Source of the DNA: an uncultured Muribaculaceae bacterium
Lineage (GTDB): Bacteria > Bacteroidota > Bacteroidia > Bacteroidales > Muribaculaceae
Assembly: GCA_910585285.1 (NCBI GenBank)
Contig: CAJUDL010000043.1
Span: 1 to 29,572 of the forward strand
Length of the DNA: 29,572 nucleotides
Direction: 5' to 3'
Shown piece by piece: positions 1 to 8,018 of this stretch. Below the pieces are notes generated by a model. The model was not told the DNA's origin. It saw only the letters and a list, made by a program, of their open reading frames with translations, and did not search any database. Position numbers and translations under genes: made by a program. Every line of letters begins with the position of its first letter. The first letter of the stretch is position 1.

Positions 1-19
1 TATAAAGATTCTTTCGGGA

Positions 20-110
20 ATTTTGAGGTTCTTTTTGGCTGCTTCCGCCAAGTTTTGGCAGTCGAAACCGTCAGGTTTCTCCTTTCTCAACTCGCGAAAT
101 CACCTCAAAA
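20..110. ncRNA. Possible structured RNA (multibranch fold)
   Basis: An outer 9-bp inverted repeat (TTTTGAGGT at 21-29 against ACCTCAAAA at 102-110) encloses two small hairpins: GCCAA/TTGGC at 47-59 and GAAACC/GGTTTC at 64-79 with a GTCA loop. A competing hairpin pairs TTGGC at 35-39 with GCCAA at 47-51. No convincing coding frame covers the segment. The fold works on either strand, so the strand is not assigned. It may be a small RNA, a leader of a gene left of the window, or a dispersed intergenic repeat. I do not recognise a known RNA family. Confidence 0.3.
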
Positions 111-168
111 ATAACTCTCAATAGATTTAAACAGTTTCTTAGATTGAATTAATGGCAGCCCACAAATG

Positions 169-200
169 AAATAAGGAGTGTCAATTGACACTCCTTATTT
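169..200. terminator. Perfect palindromic terminator after eno
   Basis: This is a 32-bp perfect palindrome with 14-bp arms around AATT. It is followed by TTTATT on the plus strand and flanked by AT-rich sequence on both sides. It lies 27 bp beyond the enolase stop codon, so it probably ends the leftward eno transcript. The better T-run is on the plus strand, so it may also stop rightward transcripts and act in both directions. Confidence 0.75.
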
Positions 201-227
201 TTATTAAATTTTTATTATCGTTAAACT

Positions 228-1529
228 TTACTTGCGAGCGATTTTCTTGTAGCCGTAAACAGCGCGATCGCCAAGTTCCTCCTCGATGCGGAGAAGCTGG
301 TTGTATTTTGCCATACGGTCAGAACGGCTTGCAGAACCGGTCTTGATCTGACCGGCGTTCATTGCAACTGCGAGGTCGGCGATTGTAGCGTCCTCAGTCT
401 CGCCTGAACGGTGAGAGATAACAGCTGTGTAGTTGTTGCGCTGAGCCATCTGAACTGCGCGGAGAGTCTCTGTGAGTGAACCAATCTGGTTAACCTTCAC
501 GAGGATTGAGTTAGCGCAGCCATTCTCGATGCCTTTCTCAAGATACTTAACGTTGGTTACGAAGAAGTCATCACCTACGAGCTGGCAACGATCGCCGATA
601 AGATCGGTGAGAAGCTTCCAGCCTTCCCAGTCATTCTCATCCATACCATCCTCGATTGAATCGATAGGATATTTGGTGATAAGCTGCTCGAGATATTCAG
701 CCTGCTCTTTGCTTGTGAGCTGCTTGCCGTTCTTCTCTTTGGGTGTGCCGTTATTGAGAGAATCGTAGCAATATTTGCCATCACGATAGAACTCTGAAGA
801 AGCGCAGTCAAGACCGATTGTAACATCTTTTCCGGGAACATAACCAGCTGCTTCGATAGCCTTGATGATGCAGTCAAGAGCATCCTCAGTGCCGTCAAGA
901 GCGGGAGCAAAACCACCCTCATCACCTACTGCTGTAGAGAGACCGCGAGCTTTGAGCACTTTCTTGAGGTTGTGGAATACCTCTGTGCCCATGCGGATAC
1001 CCTCCTTGAAGCAGCATGCACCAACAGGACGAATCATGAACTCCTGGAATGAGATAGGAGCGTCAGAGTGAGCGCCACCATTGATGATGTTCATCATAGG
1101 AACGGGGAGAACATAAGTGTCGCAACCGCCGATGTAGCGATAGAGAGGCATGTCGAGATAGTTGGCAGCAGCCTTTGCTGTAGCGAGAGAAACACCAAGG
1201 ATGGCGTTTGCACCGAGTTTTGACTTAGTGGGAGTGCCGTCGAGGTCGAGCATGATCTGGTCAACGCCGATCTGATCGAGGGCGCTGTGACCGCGAAGAG
1301 CGTCAGCGATAGGACCGTTCACGTTGGCAACTGCCTTCTGAACGCCTTTGCCCATGTAGCGGCTCTTGTCGCCGTCACGAAGCTCAAGAGCCTCGTTCTC
1401 ACCTGTAGAAGCTCCGGAGGGAACTGCTGCACGACCCATAACGCCGCTTTCGAGAATCACGTCTACTTCAACTGTGGGGTTACCGCGAGAATCAAGAACC
1501 TCGCGACCGATTACTTTTTCAATTTTCAT
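228..1529 (-). CDS. eno: Enolase (phosphopyruvate hydratase)
   Basis: Enolase interconverts 2-phosphoglycerate and phosphoenolpyruvate in glycolysis, in the cytoplasm. At 433 aa it is full length for the family. The N-terminus (KVIGREVLDSRGNPTVEVD), the GASTGENEALELRDGD loop, the Mg-binding and catalytic stretches VGDEGGFAP, SIEDGMDENDW and LVGDDFFVTN, and the hallmark ISHRSGETED near the C-terminus are all visible. The ATG at 1529 is the natural start because it begins directly at the conserved N-terminus. The gene stands alone: a palindromic terminator follows it, and a divergent promoter region separates it from the helicase. Nothing in the sequence is unusual. Confidence 0.99.
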   Translation of the reverse strand: MKIEKVIGREVLDSRGNPTVEVDVILESGVMGRAAVPSGASTGENEALELRDGDKSRYMGKGVQKAVANVNGPIADALRGHSALDQIGVDQIMLDLDGTPTKSKLGANAILGVSLATAKAAANYLDMPLYRYIGGCDTYVLPVPMMNIINGGAHSDAPISFQEFMIRPVGACCFKEGIRMGTEVFHNLKKVLKARGLSTAVGDEGGFAPALDGTEDALDCIIKAIEAAGYVPGKDVTIGLDCASSEFYRDGKYCYDSLNNGTPKEKNGKQLTSKEQAEYLEQLITKYPIDSIEDGMDENDWEGWKLLTDLIGDRCQLVGDDFFVTNVKYLEKGIENGCANSILVKVNQIGSLTETLRAVQMAQRNNYTAVISHRSGETEDATIADLAVAMNAGQIKTGSASRSDRMAKYNQLLRIEEELGDRAVYGYKKIARK

Positions 1530-1568
1530 ATTTCTATTAATTATAGATATGTTTTTGTTTTTCCAATT

Positions 1569-1590
1569 GCAAAGTTAACAATAATTTTGC
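1569..1590. promoter_or_regulatory. Back-to-back -7 boxes between eno and the helicase
   Basis: On the minus strand TAACTTTGC (1577 to 1569) matches the Bacteroidetes -7 consensus TAnnTTTG and would start eno about 35 nt upstream of its ATG. On the plus strand TAATTTTGC (1582-1590) also matches and could serve the helicase with a leader of about 90 nt. The two boxes form an inverted repeat around ACAA. Matching -33 boxes are weak (TTTG at 1554-1557 on plus, CAAA at 1604-1607 for minus), so only the eno box is fairly secure. Confidence 0.5.
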
Positions 1591-1682
1591 AAAACATTGA
1601 TATCAAATTAATCAAATTTAAGTAACTTTACACTGAACTTTGTTAAACTCTTTAACGAATGTAAAAATAGAGTTTAGAACTT

Positions 1683-3080
1683 ATGTCTGAGCCCTGGAAA
1701 AATATGATCACCCACGAGGCGGAAGCATCCCTGCCGTTTGAGCTTATTGCGAGCCAGCGTCTGCTGTTGGAGGCGATGGAAACATTCGTGTTTTCACCGA
1801 ATCCGCGTCAGGTATTCGTGCTCAACGGATATGCCGGCACGGGAAAGACCTCTGTGGTCGGGGCATTTATCAAGGTTCTCGACAGGCTGCGCCGTCCGGT
1901 AGTGCTCCTCGCCCCTACGGGGAGAGCGGCAAAGGTGGCGCAGAGTTTTTCAGGGCATCCCGCCTCTACTATCCACAAGCGTATCTATCGGGGGGATTCT
2001 ACAGATCCTTCTAACATGAGTTTCTTTCTTGCTCCCAACGAACAAAGAGACACACTTTTCATCGTTGACGAGGCTTCCCTGATAACAGACACTCCGAGCG
2101 GTGGACGCTCGCTTCTCTCCCATCTGATTCATCATGTGTATTCAGCACCGGGATGCCGTCTGATGCTCATAGGCGACGAGGCGCAGTTGCCTCCTGTGGG
2201 TCAAACCTCGAGCACTGCCATGAATTTTGACCGCCTCAAAGCCTTGGGGCTTGATCCGGTGGGATTCACGCTCGACATTCCGGTGCGGCAGGCGGCAATG
2301 AGCGGAATCGTGCATAATGCCACCTATATCCGTTATCTCCTGATGCGCCCCGAAAATGATGCGATTCCGGAACTATATGTCAAGGATTATCCAGATGTTG
2401 AGGTTATTCCTGCCCAGGAAACAGCCGACAGACTGGCAGAGTCGTGGAGTCAGGTTGGAGAGGAAGAGACTCTTATCGTGACGCGCTCTAATAAGCGTGC
2501 CAACAATTTCAATCAGGCTATCCGCAATCAGGTAATGTATGCCGAGGAACCGATTCAACGAGGCGACCGGATAATCATTTCCAAGAATGATTACTACTGG
2601 GGGAAACGCAACGGCATGCGTAGCTTCATAGCCAATGGCGACACGGCAAGAGTGACGTGGGTTGGAAAAACAGAGAAAGCCTATGGCAGGTATTTCTGTG
2701 AAATGGAACTCGAACTCACCGACGGCTCGATAGTGGGAGCAAAACTCATGCTCCGTAGCCTTGTGTGCGACGGACCTTCGATACCACGCCAGGAAATGGA
2801 ACGGTTATACAACCGCGTGCTCGACAGCTACGAAGGAGAACTCTCCCACAAGATCAAAGGAGTGATGGAAGATCCTTACTACAACGCCTTGCAGGCAAAA
2901 TACGCTTATTGCGTAACATGCCACAAAGCGCAGGGAGGACAATGGAAACATGTCTACATCGACATGAGTTCGATTCCCCCGGATGCCCTCAGTTCTGACT
3001 TTTACCGCTGGCTCTACACCGCCATCACCCGTGCCACTGAAAAAGTCTTTTTTATCAACCCCACAATCCCTGTAAAATGA
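1683..3080 (+). CDS. RecD/UvrD-like ATP-dependent DNA helicase
   Basis: This is a superfamily 1 helicase of the small stand-alone RecD-like type common in Bacteroidetes (465 aa). Visible motifs are Walker A GYAGTGKT (residues 49-56), a PTGRAA motif near 78-83, Walker B IVDEAS (D129/E130), motif III LIGDEAQLPPVG (about 163-173), and C-terminal motifs CHKAQGGQW and LYTAITRAT typical of the UvrD_C_2 domain. These support ATP-driven translocation on DNA, although the specific repair or recombination role is unknown. There is no nuclease domain. The ATG at 1683 gives the shortest plausible N-terminus before the helicase core. The stop overlaps the next start (ATGA), so translation of the MgtC-like protein is probably coupled to it. 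Confidence 0.9.
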   Translation: MSEPWKNMITHEAEASLPFELIASQRLLLEAMETFVFSPNPRQVFVLNGYAGTGKTSVVGAFIKVLDRLRRPVVLLAPTGRAAKVAQSFSGHPASTIHKRIYRGDSTDPSNMSFFLAPNEQRDTLFIVDEASLITDTPSGGRSLLSHLIHHVYSAPGCRLMLIGDEAQLPPVGQTSSTAMNFDRLKALGLDPVGFTLDIPVRQAAMSGIVHNATYIRYLLMRPENDAIPELYVKDYPDVEVIPAQETADRLAESWSQVGEEETLIVTRSNKRANNFNQAIRNQVMYAEEPIQRGDRIIISKNDYYWGKRNGMRSFIANGDTARVTWVGKTEKAYGRYFCEMELELTDGSIVGAKLMLRSLVCDGPSIPRQEMERLYNRVLDSYEGELSHKIKGVMEDPYYNALQAKYAYCVTCHKAQGGQWKHVYIDMSSIPPDALSSDFYRWLYTAITRATEKVFFINPTIPVK

Positions 3081-3799
3081 ACTATATTATCGAAATCATC
3101 AATCAGATAAATTCTCTTGAGGTGAACATGATAAACTGCATGTTCCGTCTCGTCCTAAGTATGTTTCTCGGCATGATCGTTGGGGCCGAGCGCAAACGCA
3201 AAGGACAGATTGCCGGGATACGCACATTCGCGCTCATAGCCATGGGCGCATGTCTCGCCATGCTTCTGTCGATCTACGTGCCGCAGGTATATCTCGGACT
3301 GAAGAACGGAGATCCCGGACGTATCGCGGCGCAGGTGATCACCGGTATCGGCTTTTTGGGTGGTGGTGCGATGATACACATGAAAGGAGCCGTGCGCGGA
3401 CTCACCACAGCTGCCGGCATATGGATGACTGCCATTATAGGAATGGCGGTCGGTATCGGAATGTATCTATGTTCCATCGGAGCGACATTGCTGATCCTGC
3501 TTACGCTTGTCACTTTCGAGCAATACGAGAAACGTCGCAAACTCGGACAGGAATCGAAAGTGCTCAACCTCACCGTTGATGGAATCGTAACCGACATCAA
3601 TCCCTACAGAGAGGCTTTCCGTAAACACCATGTGCACTTATCCACATTTTATATTGAATATGATTACGAGAACAACCGCACAGACCTCAACTTTGTAGTT
3701 CTCGCCCATGCCTACGCCGACATGCTTCCGATGCTGCAAACCATCAGCCGCGTATGCCATACCCGCAAACTAACCCTCTCCAGCCAGATCGATATCTAA
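3077..3799 (+). CDS. MgtC/SapB family inner-membrane protein
   Basis: A 240-aa polytopic membrane protein. The family signatures are GAERKRKGQIAGIRT after the first membrane helix, TGIGFLGGGAMI in the middle, and GLTTAAGIWMTAIIGMAVGIG, followed by a soluble C-terminal tail of about 85 residues of the ACT-like kind seen in longer members. MgtC relatives are linked to survival in low magnesium and inside host cells, but the biochemical function of this branch is not established. The start codon overlaps the stop of the helicase gene by 4 bp, so the two form an operon with no obvious functional link. No Mg-responsive leader is visible because the gene is internal to the transcript. Confidence 0.9.
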   Translation: MNYIIEIINQINSLEVNMINCMFRLVLSMFLGMIVGAERKRKGQIAGIRTFALIAMGACLAMLLSIYVPQVYLGLKNGDPGRIAAQVITGIGFLGGGAMIHMKGAVRGLTTAAGIWMTAIIGMAVGIGMYLCSIGATLLILLTLVTFEQYEKRRKLGQESKVLNLTVDGIVTDINPYREAFRKHHVHLSTFYIEYDYENNRTDLNFVVLAHAYADMLPMLQTISRVCHTRKLTLSSQIDI

Positions 3800-3916
3800 A
3801 TTAAAAAAGTAAAAAGTAAAAGGGAACAAGTAAGAAGTAAGCCCCCTTAATCCCATGTTGCGGACAATTTATCATTACGAGTTCTCTAAATATGCTGCAT
3901 AGACACCTTTTGATTC

Positions 3917-5581
3917 ATGAAAGCTCAAAAATATAATTTCCAACTTTCTGCGGTAATCATCGCCATTATGATATGCTTTTTCTCCTGCAAGGAATCTCCG
4001 AATACTCAAAAGCTTTTGGAGATAGAAAGGAATATCGATAGCAAACCGGAAGCGATGCTTGATTCACTTAGAGGCATAAATTACGGCAGCCTAAAGACGG
4101 ACAGAGATAAGGCAATGTATGGCATGCTCCTTGCTGAAGCATCCGACAAGAATTATTGTTTGGAGGGGTCCGACTCGCTTATATCTTTCTCTGTGGATTA
4201 TTTTGAGCGAACGGATGACCAACTCAGAAGTCTGGTATCTACATATTATTATGGCAGACTTCTATATAATAATCAGGATTATCCCCGAAGCATCGCACTT
4301 TTCCATGCAGCCAAGGATATGGCAGAGGAACAGGAGGAATATTTCTGGGCAGGCATGGCATGCCGTGGCATTTCAGACATTCACAATGAATCATACAACA
4401 TCGATGAAGCACTAAAATACGCCAGACTTGAATATGAGAACATCAAACGCAGCGGAAGACAGCCATATATTAATTATGCATTGCTTGATCTATGCACATC
4501 ATTGTGCAATACCTCCAAACTCGATTCCGTCCAAAAGATTTCAAAGCAATTAGTTGATTCAAGTTTTAAGTATGAGGACTCGTATCTAAAACATTCTTCC
4601 CTTGAATTATCAGCATTAAGTTATTTAAAATCATCATACTATGACAAAGCCCATCCCATATATAGAACGTTATGTTCATCTCCTTTGGCAAATGTAAATG
4701 ATTCTATACATTTGGCATATTGTTGCATGGAATCTCAAAATAAAGAGGAGGCAATTAGTATAATTTCTAAAATTAACGAGCACTCAAATATGCTCTCTTT
4801 CACTAAATATAAAATATATAAAAAACTTGGTTTCCTAGATAAAGCTCTTTATGAATTGGAACTCAGAGATAGCATAACTGAAGGATTATTTAAAACAAGA
4901 ATCAATACAGACTTGACAACAACGACCATTGATTATTATAAGGATAAAGACATTGAGATTGCAAAATCATTAGAGCTGGAAAGATTAAAGAAATGGATTA
5001 TTGTTTTATCTTTAGTATTATTATTCGGCATTTTCACATGTATTCTTTTGTTTTATTTATCAAACCAGAAAAAAGAAATAAATAATAAAGTCTTATTGGC
5101 AGAAGATTTAGCTGAATCTCTTTTGAAAGCAGAGAATGAAAACTCTAAATCATCAGAATATATTAGATATCTATTGGCGTCTAAATATTCAATGCTTGAA
5201 GAAATATGCGACATTATCATCAAATCAAATAATTCGAAATTAGCCAAACAACGGATTGCTGACTCCATCTCAAACCTTATCTCCAATCTTTCTATTCATA
5301 GTGACCAAATAACTAAACTTGAAAAAGAAATAGATTCCTTATATAAAAACTTATTTACAGATTTCCGAAATGATTTACCTTCTTTAAAAGATGAAGATTA
5401 CCGATTATATCTATTCTCAATATTAAAATTATCTAATAGCACTATATCCATTTTTCTACAGGAGGAAAAAGTATCAGCCGTATATGATCGCAAAAGAAGA
5501 CTAAAAGATAAAATTAAACAATTGGACAAAAATAAAGCTGAAAGATATCTCTCATTTCTACAAAATTTAAGTAAAAAATAA
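3917..5581 (+). CDS. Lipoprotein-anchored TPR/transmembrane regulator with HTH-like tail
   Basis: 554 aa. The N-terminus is a signal sequence ending in FFSC, so residue C24 may be lipidated. Residues about 30-340 are helical repeats of TPR type. One membrane helix spans about 360-381, followed by a coiled coil (about 385-470). The C-terminal 65 residues (LKDEDYRLYLFSILKLSNSTISIFL then SAVYDRKRRLKDKI) have the spacing of the degenerate LuxR-like HTH seen in Bacteroidetes one-component TPR regulators. The topology would place the TPRs outside the inner membrane and the HTH in the cytoplasm. Direct neighbours downstream are secreted proteins whose promoter carries an inverted repeat, so it is a natural candidate for their regulator (inference). 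Base composition shifts to strongly AT-rich inside this gene, around its middle. Confidence 0.7.
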   Translation: MKAQKYNFQLSAVIIAIMICFFSCKESPNTQKLLEIERNIDSKPEAMLDSLRGINYGSLKTDRDKAMYGMLLAEASDKNYCLEGSDSLISFSVDYFERTDDQLRSLVSTYYYGRLLYNNQDYPRSIALFHAAKDMAEEQEEYFWAGMACRGISDIHNESYNIDEALKYARLEYENIKRSGRQPYINYALLDLCTSLCNTSKLDSVQKISKQLVDSSFKYEDSYLKHSSLELSALSYLKSSYYDKAHPIYRTLCSSPLANVNDSIHLAYCCMESQNKEEAISIISKINEHSNMLSFTKYKIYKKLGFLDKALYELELRDSITEGLFKTRINTDLTTTTIDYYKDKDIEIAKSLELERLKKWIIVLSLVLLFGIFTCILLFYLSNQKKEINNKVLLAEDLAESLLKAENENSKSSEYIRYLLASKYSMLEEICDIIIKSNNSKLAKQRIADSISNLISNLSIHSDQITKLEKEIDSLYKNLFTDFRNDLPSLKDEDYRLYLFSILKLSNSTISIFLQEEKVSAVYDRKRRLKDKIKQLDKNKAERYLSFLQNLSKK

Positions 5582-5601
5582 TCAAAAAAAGCTGATTATT
5601 T
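5576..5601 (+). terminator. Weak AT-rich hairpin at the end of the TPR regulator
   Basis: AAATAATCA (5576-5584) pairs perfectly with TGATTATTT (5593-5601) around an A-rich loop. It overlaps the stop codon. All but two of the pairs are A-T and there is no proper T-run, so it is a weak terminator at best. Confidence 0.35.
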
Positions 5602-5694
5602 ATGGAAACCAAATTTTAACAGGCGTCTTTAGCTTAACCATCTCATAATAAACTATTTATACAATATAAAAACCAAATAAAAAAGCCTTTAAAA

Positions 5695-5726
5695 CTTGTC
5701 ATGTTAAATATGATTCCCTAATTTTG
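5695..5726 (+). promoter_or_regulatory. Promoter of the secreted-protein operon
   Basis: CTTG at 5695-5698, a 20-nt spacer and TAATTTTG at 5719-5726 fit the Bacteroidetes -33/-7 pattern well. Transcription would begin near 5732, about 20 nt before the ATG of the DUF3244-like gene. Confidence 0.65.
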
Positions 5727-5754
5727 TCATGTAATCAAAAACATATTTAACATG
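5700..5754. promoter_or_regulatory. 13-bp inverted repeat around the promoter (operator candidate)
   Basis: CATGTTAAATATG at 5700-5712 is repeated exactly in inverse at 5742-5754. The left arm sits between the -33 and -7 boxes and the right arm includes the ATG start codon of the downstream gene. A dimeric repressor or activator bound here could control initiation, or the arms could pair and shut the promoter or start site. Confidence 0.55.
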
Positions 5755-6138
5755 AAGAAAATTGAACTAAAAATCTTACTGGGAGTTTTAATATTTCTTT
5801 TCACAACTCCCATTGTCTTAAATGCGGATAATACAACGAAGCCGGAACGCAATGAGCACACATCTCTTTTGATTGCCTCTAAGTTTTCAAAGCGTCCGAA
5901 TGCGCCATCTCGCGTGTTCATAGAATGTCGGTATGATGAAGAAACGATGATGTTTATCATGCCGGATGGAATTGAGTATGCAGAAATCTCAATCTCTCAA
6001 AATGACTTCGTCATTATGACCGATGTCATAACACGCGATATGCACATACTCCCTTCTCCATCCCATGCAGCGGGTGAATATCTTGTGTCGTGCACCAGCT
6101 CTGATGGTAGAGTTTTTCAAGGATATCTGTATTTCTAA
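5752..6138 (+). CDS. Small secreted DUF3244-like protein
   Basis: 128 aa with a clear signal peptide (KKIELKILLGVLIFLFTTPIVLNA). The mature part is about 100 residues and looks like one Ig-like beta sandwich. The end (IEYAEISISQ, then AAGEYLVSCTSSDGRVFQGYLYF) has the layout of DUF3244, and it resembles the C-terminal tail domains of the neighbouring large proteins. DUF3244 proteins are exported proteins of Bacteroidales with unknown function. It is the first gene after the promoter at 5695-5726 and is 77 bp upstream of the pseudo-protease gene, so it is probably in the same transcript. Its base composition is closer to the host average than that of the three genes that follow. Family assignment is from pattern only. 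Confidence 0.6.
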   Translation: MKKIELKILLGVLIFLFTTPIVLNADNTTKPERNEHTSLLIASKFSKRPNAPSRVFIECRYDEETMMFIMPDGIEYAEISISQNDFVIMTDVITRDMHILPSPSHAAGEYLVSCTSSDGRVFQGYLYF

Positions 6139-6215
6139 TAGATACACGGGGTCAATATCTCTTGATACTTCAACAAAACACAAAATTATAAACCCATCAT
6201 CATTCTATAATACCA

Positions 6216-8018
6216 ATGAATCGATTTCTAATAAATAGGTGTGTTCTTATAAAGGCTTTTATCCTGGTTATATTTTCTATATCCTGTGCTTTAAATATTA
6301 AAGCACAGGATATAGAAAATATAACTTATGATGATTATTTTTCTTCTACGGAATACATAGGTCATAAGGCTTCTTTAAAATCTAAAGAACAACGTAGTAG
6401 TAGTCTTGCAGCAACTATAGTTCCAATAACATCAATAAGTGATGATAATATTTTAAAGTGTATTGAATATTGCATTAATATATGGGGAACCCATATATTT
6501 TCACAAACACCAATACACATTGAATTTGAACTTTCTGACGAGATTGAGGCAGATATTAAGACTGATGTAAGGTATAAAAATAAAGGTACAAATTATTATC
6601 CTACTTCGTTATATTTTTTCTTATATCCAGATGAAAACTATTTAAATTCTGATATAACAAGAACAGATGGTAAAATAACTATCAATTCTACAATTGATTG
6701 GGATTATTCAATTGGCTCCAACATATCCGAGAACAAAAAAAATCTTACTTCTTCTCTATTAAAATCTGTTGCACGTATATTGGGATGCGGGTCGAGTGTT
6801 AGCATAAACAATAATTCACAATATTTCTTCTCACATAAAAGAGGTTATAATAGTTACGATAAATTGATCCAGAGTTCTGACAATATTCAGTTGTCAGCAA
6901 TTCCTCTTAATGGAGGTCGTCCAAATCAAGATCTTACAAATTACATAAACCACCCCAATCGTTTGTTTAAATTAAATACAAAAAATAAAAGTTTTAATCT
7001 TGCATCTCCTCCATATTCTCAATCCAGAATACCTTTTTCCGAGTTAAATGAACCAAATTCACTTTTAAGTCTACCAGAACTTACAAGTAACCATATTTTT
7101 CAAATTGATGATTATACCCAATGTATTCTCGAAGAAATAGGATGGAACATAAGCTCTCCTATACCTCTCTCTATTAAGGGATCAGATATCTCAGACAATG
7201 GTCTGGCATCGTCATATAAATCGCATTCATTTTATGTTGAAGGAGAAATAAATAATCTAAAAAACACATATTGGATTTTATCAATGCCTCTATCAAAGGG
7301 AGGCTACTCTGAATTGATTCTTGAGGATACAGACCTAAAATGTACAGTCCCTGCTATAGAAGATGAGAAATTATACAAAATCAATATCAACGGAGATATC
7401 GAAGGCAATTTGACTTTTATTGGAGAGAGAGACGGTATGACTATAAAATCATTCCCTTTTAAGATTTATTTTGAGTTAAAACCGTTAATCGAAAGTGTGG
7501 AAGTAATCAATATTATAGACAACTCCCCTTATGATTCATATGACGTTCATTATAGGGTAAAATACCGAGGAGCAGACATGTTGCGAGTTTCTGTAGATGA
7601 AGAATATGGATCTCATCAGAATATCTCTTATATCACGGAGCCGGTGATTGCAACAGGCATTGCCGATCATATTACATCTCCCTTTTATGCTTGGATAGAT
7701 TTTGTAGCGACAAACAAATACGGAAGATCTTCATACACACTTGAATTTGAACCCTATGGTGTATTTGCCGGTGGATATTACAACAATGAAGAAGAGATTT
7801 GTTTACAACCACACAATCTTTCAACAATTTATGACATACCAACCCAATACAGGAAAGAAAGAGCTGACTTATTTAAAATTTATGATTTAAATGGGATGCT
7901 ACTATTCGAGGGTAACTCTTTAGATTGTATAAATACATTGGGACACAGAGGAATGATTATAATACAATATTTTTATAAGGGCGATTGTGTAAGTACGAAA
8001 AAACATTTTATTAAATGA
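6216..8018 (+). CDS. Secreted pseudo-metalloprotease with T9SS-like tail
   Basis: 600 aa. A signal peptide ends near AQ (residues 30-31). Residues about 75-315 follow the plan of a secreted zinc-metalloprotease family: CINIWGTHIFSQTPI, YYPTSLYFFL, TINSTIDWDYSIG, then the active-site helix and finally ILEEIGW. Where active members read HELGHGLG, this one reads K183-S-V-A-R187-I-L-G, so both zinc histidines and the glutamate are gone. Residues about 320-530 are Ig-like beta domains shared with the next two genes. The last 60 residues (FKIYDLNGMLLFEGNS to the end) resemble Por/T9SS sorting tails. The product is probably a surface or secreted binding protein (inference). Its stop overlaps the next start (ATGA). 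Codon use is very AT-rich, and the signal-peptide region contains a perfect 28-bp inverted repeat. An ATG at 6216 fits the signal peptide. Confidence 0.75.
   Translation: MNRFLINRCVLIKAFILVIFSISCALNIKAQDIENITYDDYFSSTEYIGHKASLKSKEQRSSSLAATIVPITSISDDNILKCIEYCINIWGTHIFSQTPIHIEFELSDEIEADIKTDVRYKNKGTNYYPTSLYFFLYPDENYLNSDITRTDGKITINSTIDWDYSIGSNISENKKNLTSSLLKSVARILGCGSSVSINNNSQYFFSHKRGYNSYDKLIQSSDNIQLSAIPLNGGRPNQDLTNYINHPNRLFKLNTKNKSFNLASPPYSQSRIPFSELNEPNSLLSLPELTSNHIFQIDDYTQCILEEIGWNISSPIPLSIKGSDISDNGLASSYKSHSFYVEGEINNLKNTYWILSMPLSKGGYSELILEDTDLKCTVPAIEDEKLYKININGDIEGNLTFIGERDGMTIKSFPFKIYFELKPLIESVEVINIIDNSPYDSYDVHYRVKYRGADMLRVSVDEEYGSHQNISYITEPVIATGIADHITSPFYAWIDFVATNKYGRSSYTLEFEPYGVFAGGYYNNEEEICLQPHNLSTIYDIPTQYRKERADLFKIYDLNGMLLFEGNSLDCINTLGHRGMIIIQYFYKGDCVSTKKHFIK
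6267..6325 (+). repeat. Perfect 28-bp inverted repeat inside the coding sequence
   Basis: Bases 6267-6294 and 6298-6325 are exact reverse complements separated by only ATA. The repeat begins 52 nt after the start codon and encodes the end of the signal peptide and the first mature residues. The mRNA would form a 28-bp hairpin right behind the initiation site. The two halves are too perfect to be explained by codon choice alone. Confidence 0.95.

Noticed and set aside
1..168. End of a tmRNA or other known stable RNA
   Set aside because: No peptide tag, no CCA end and no tRNA-like acceptor are visible. Only a generic fold can be claimed.
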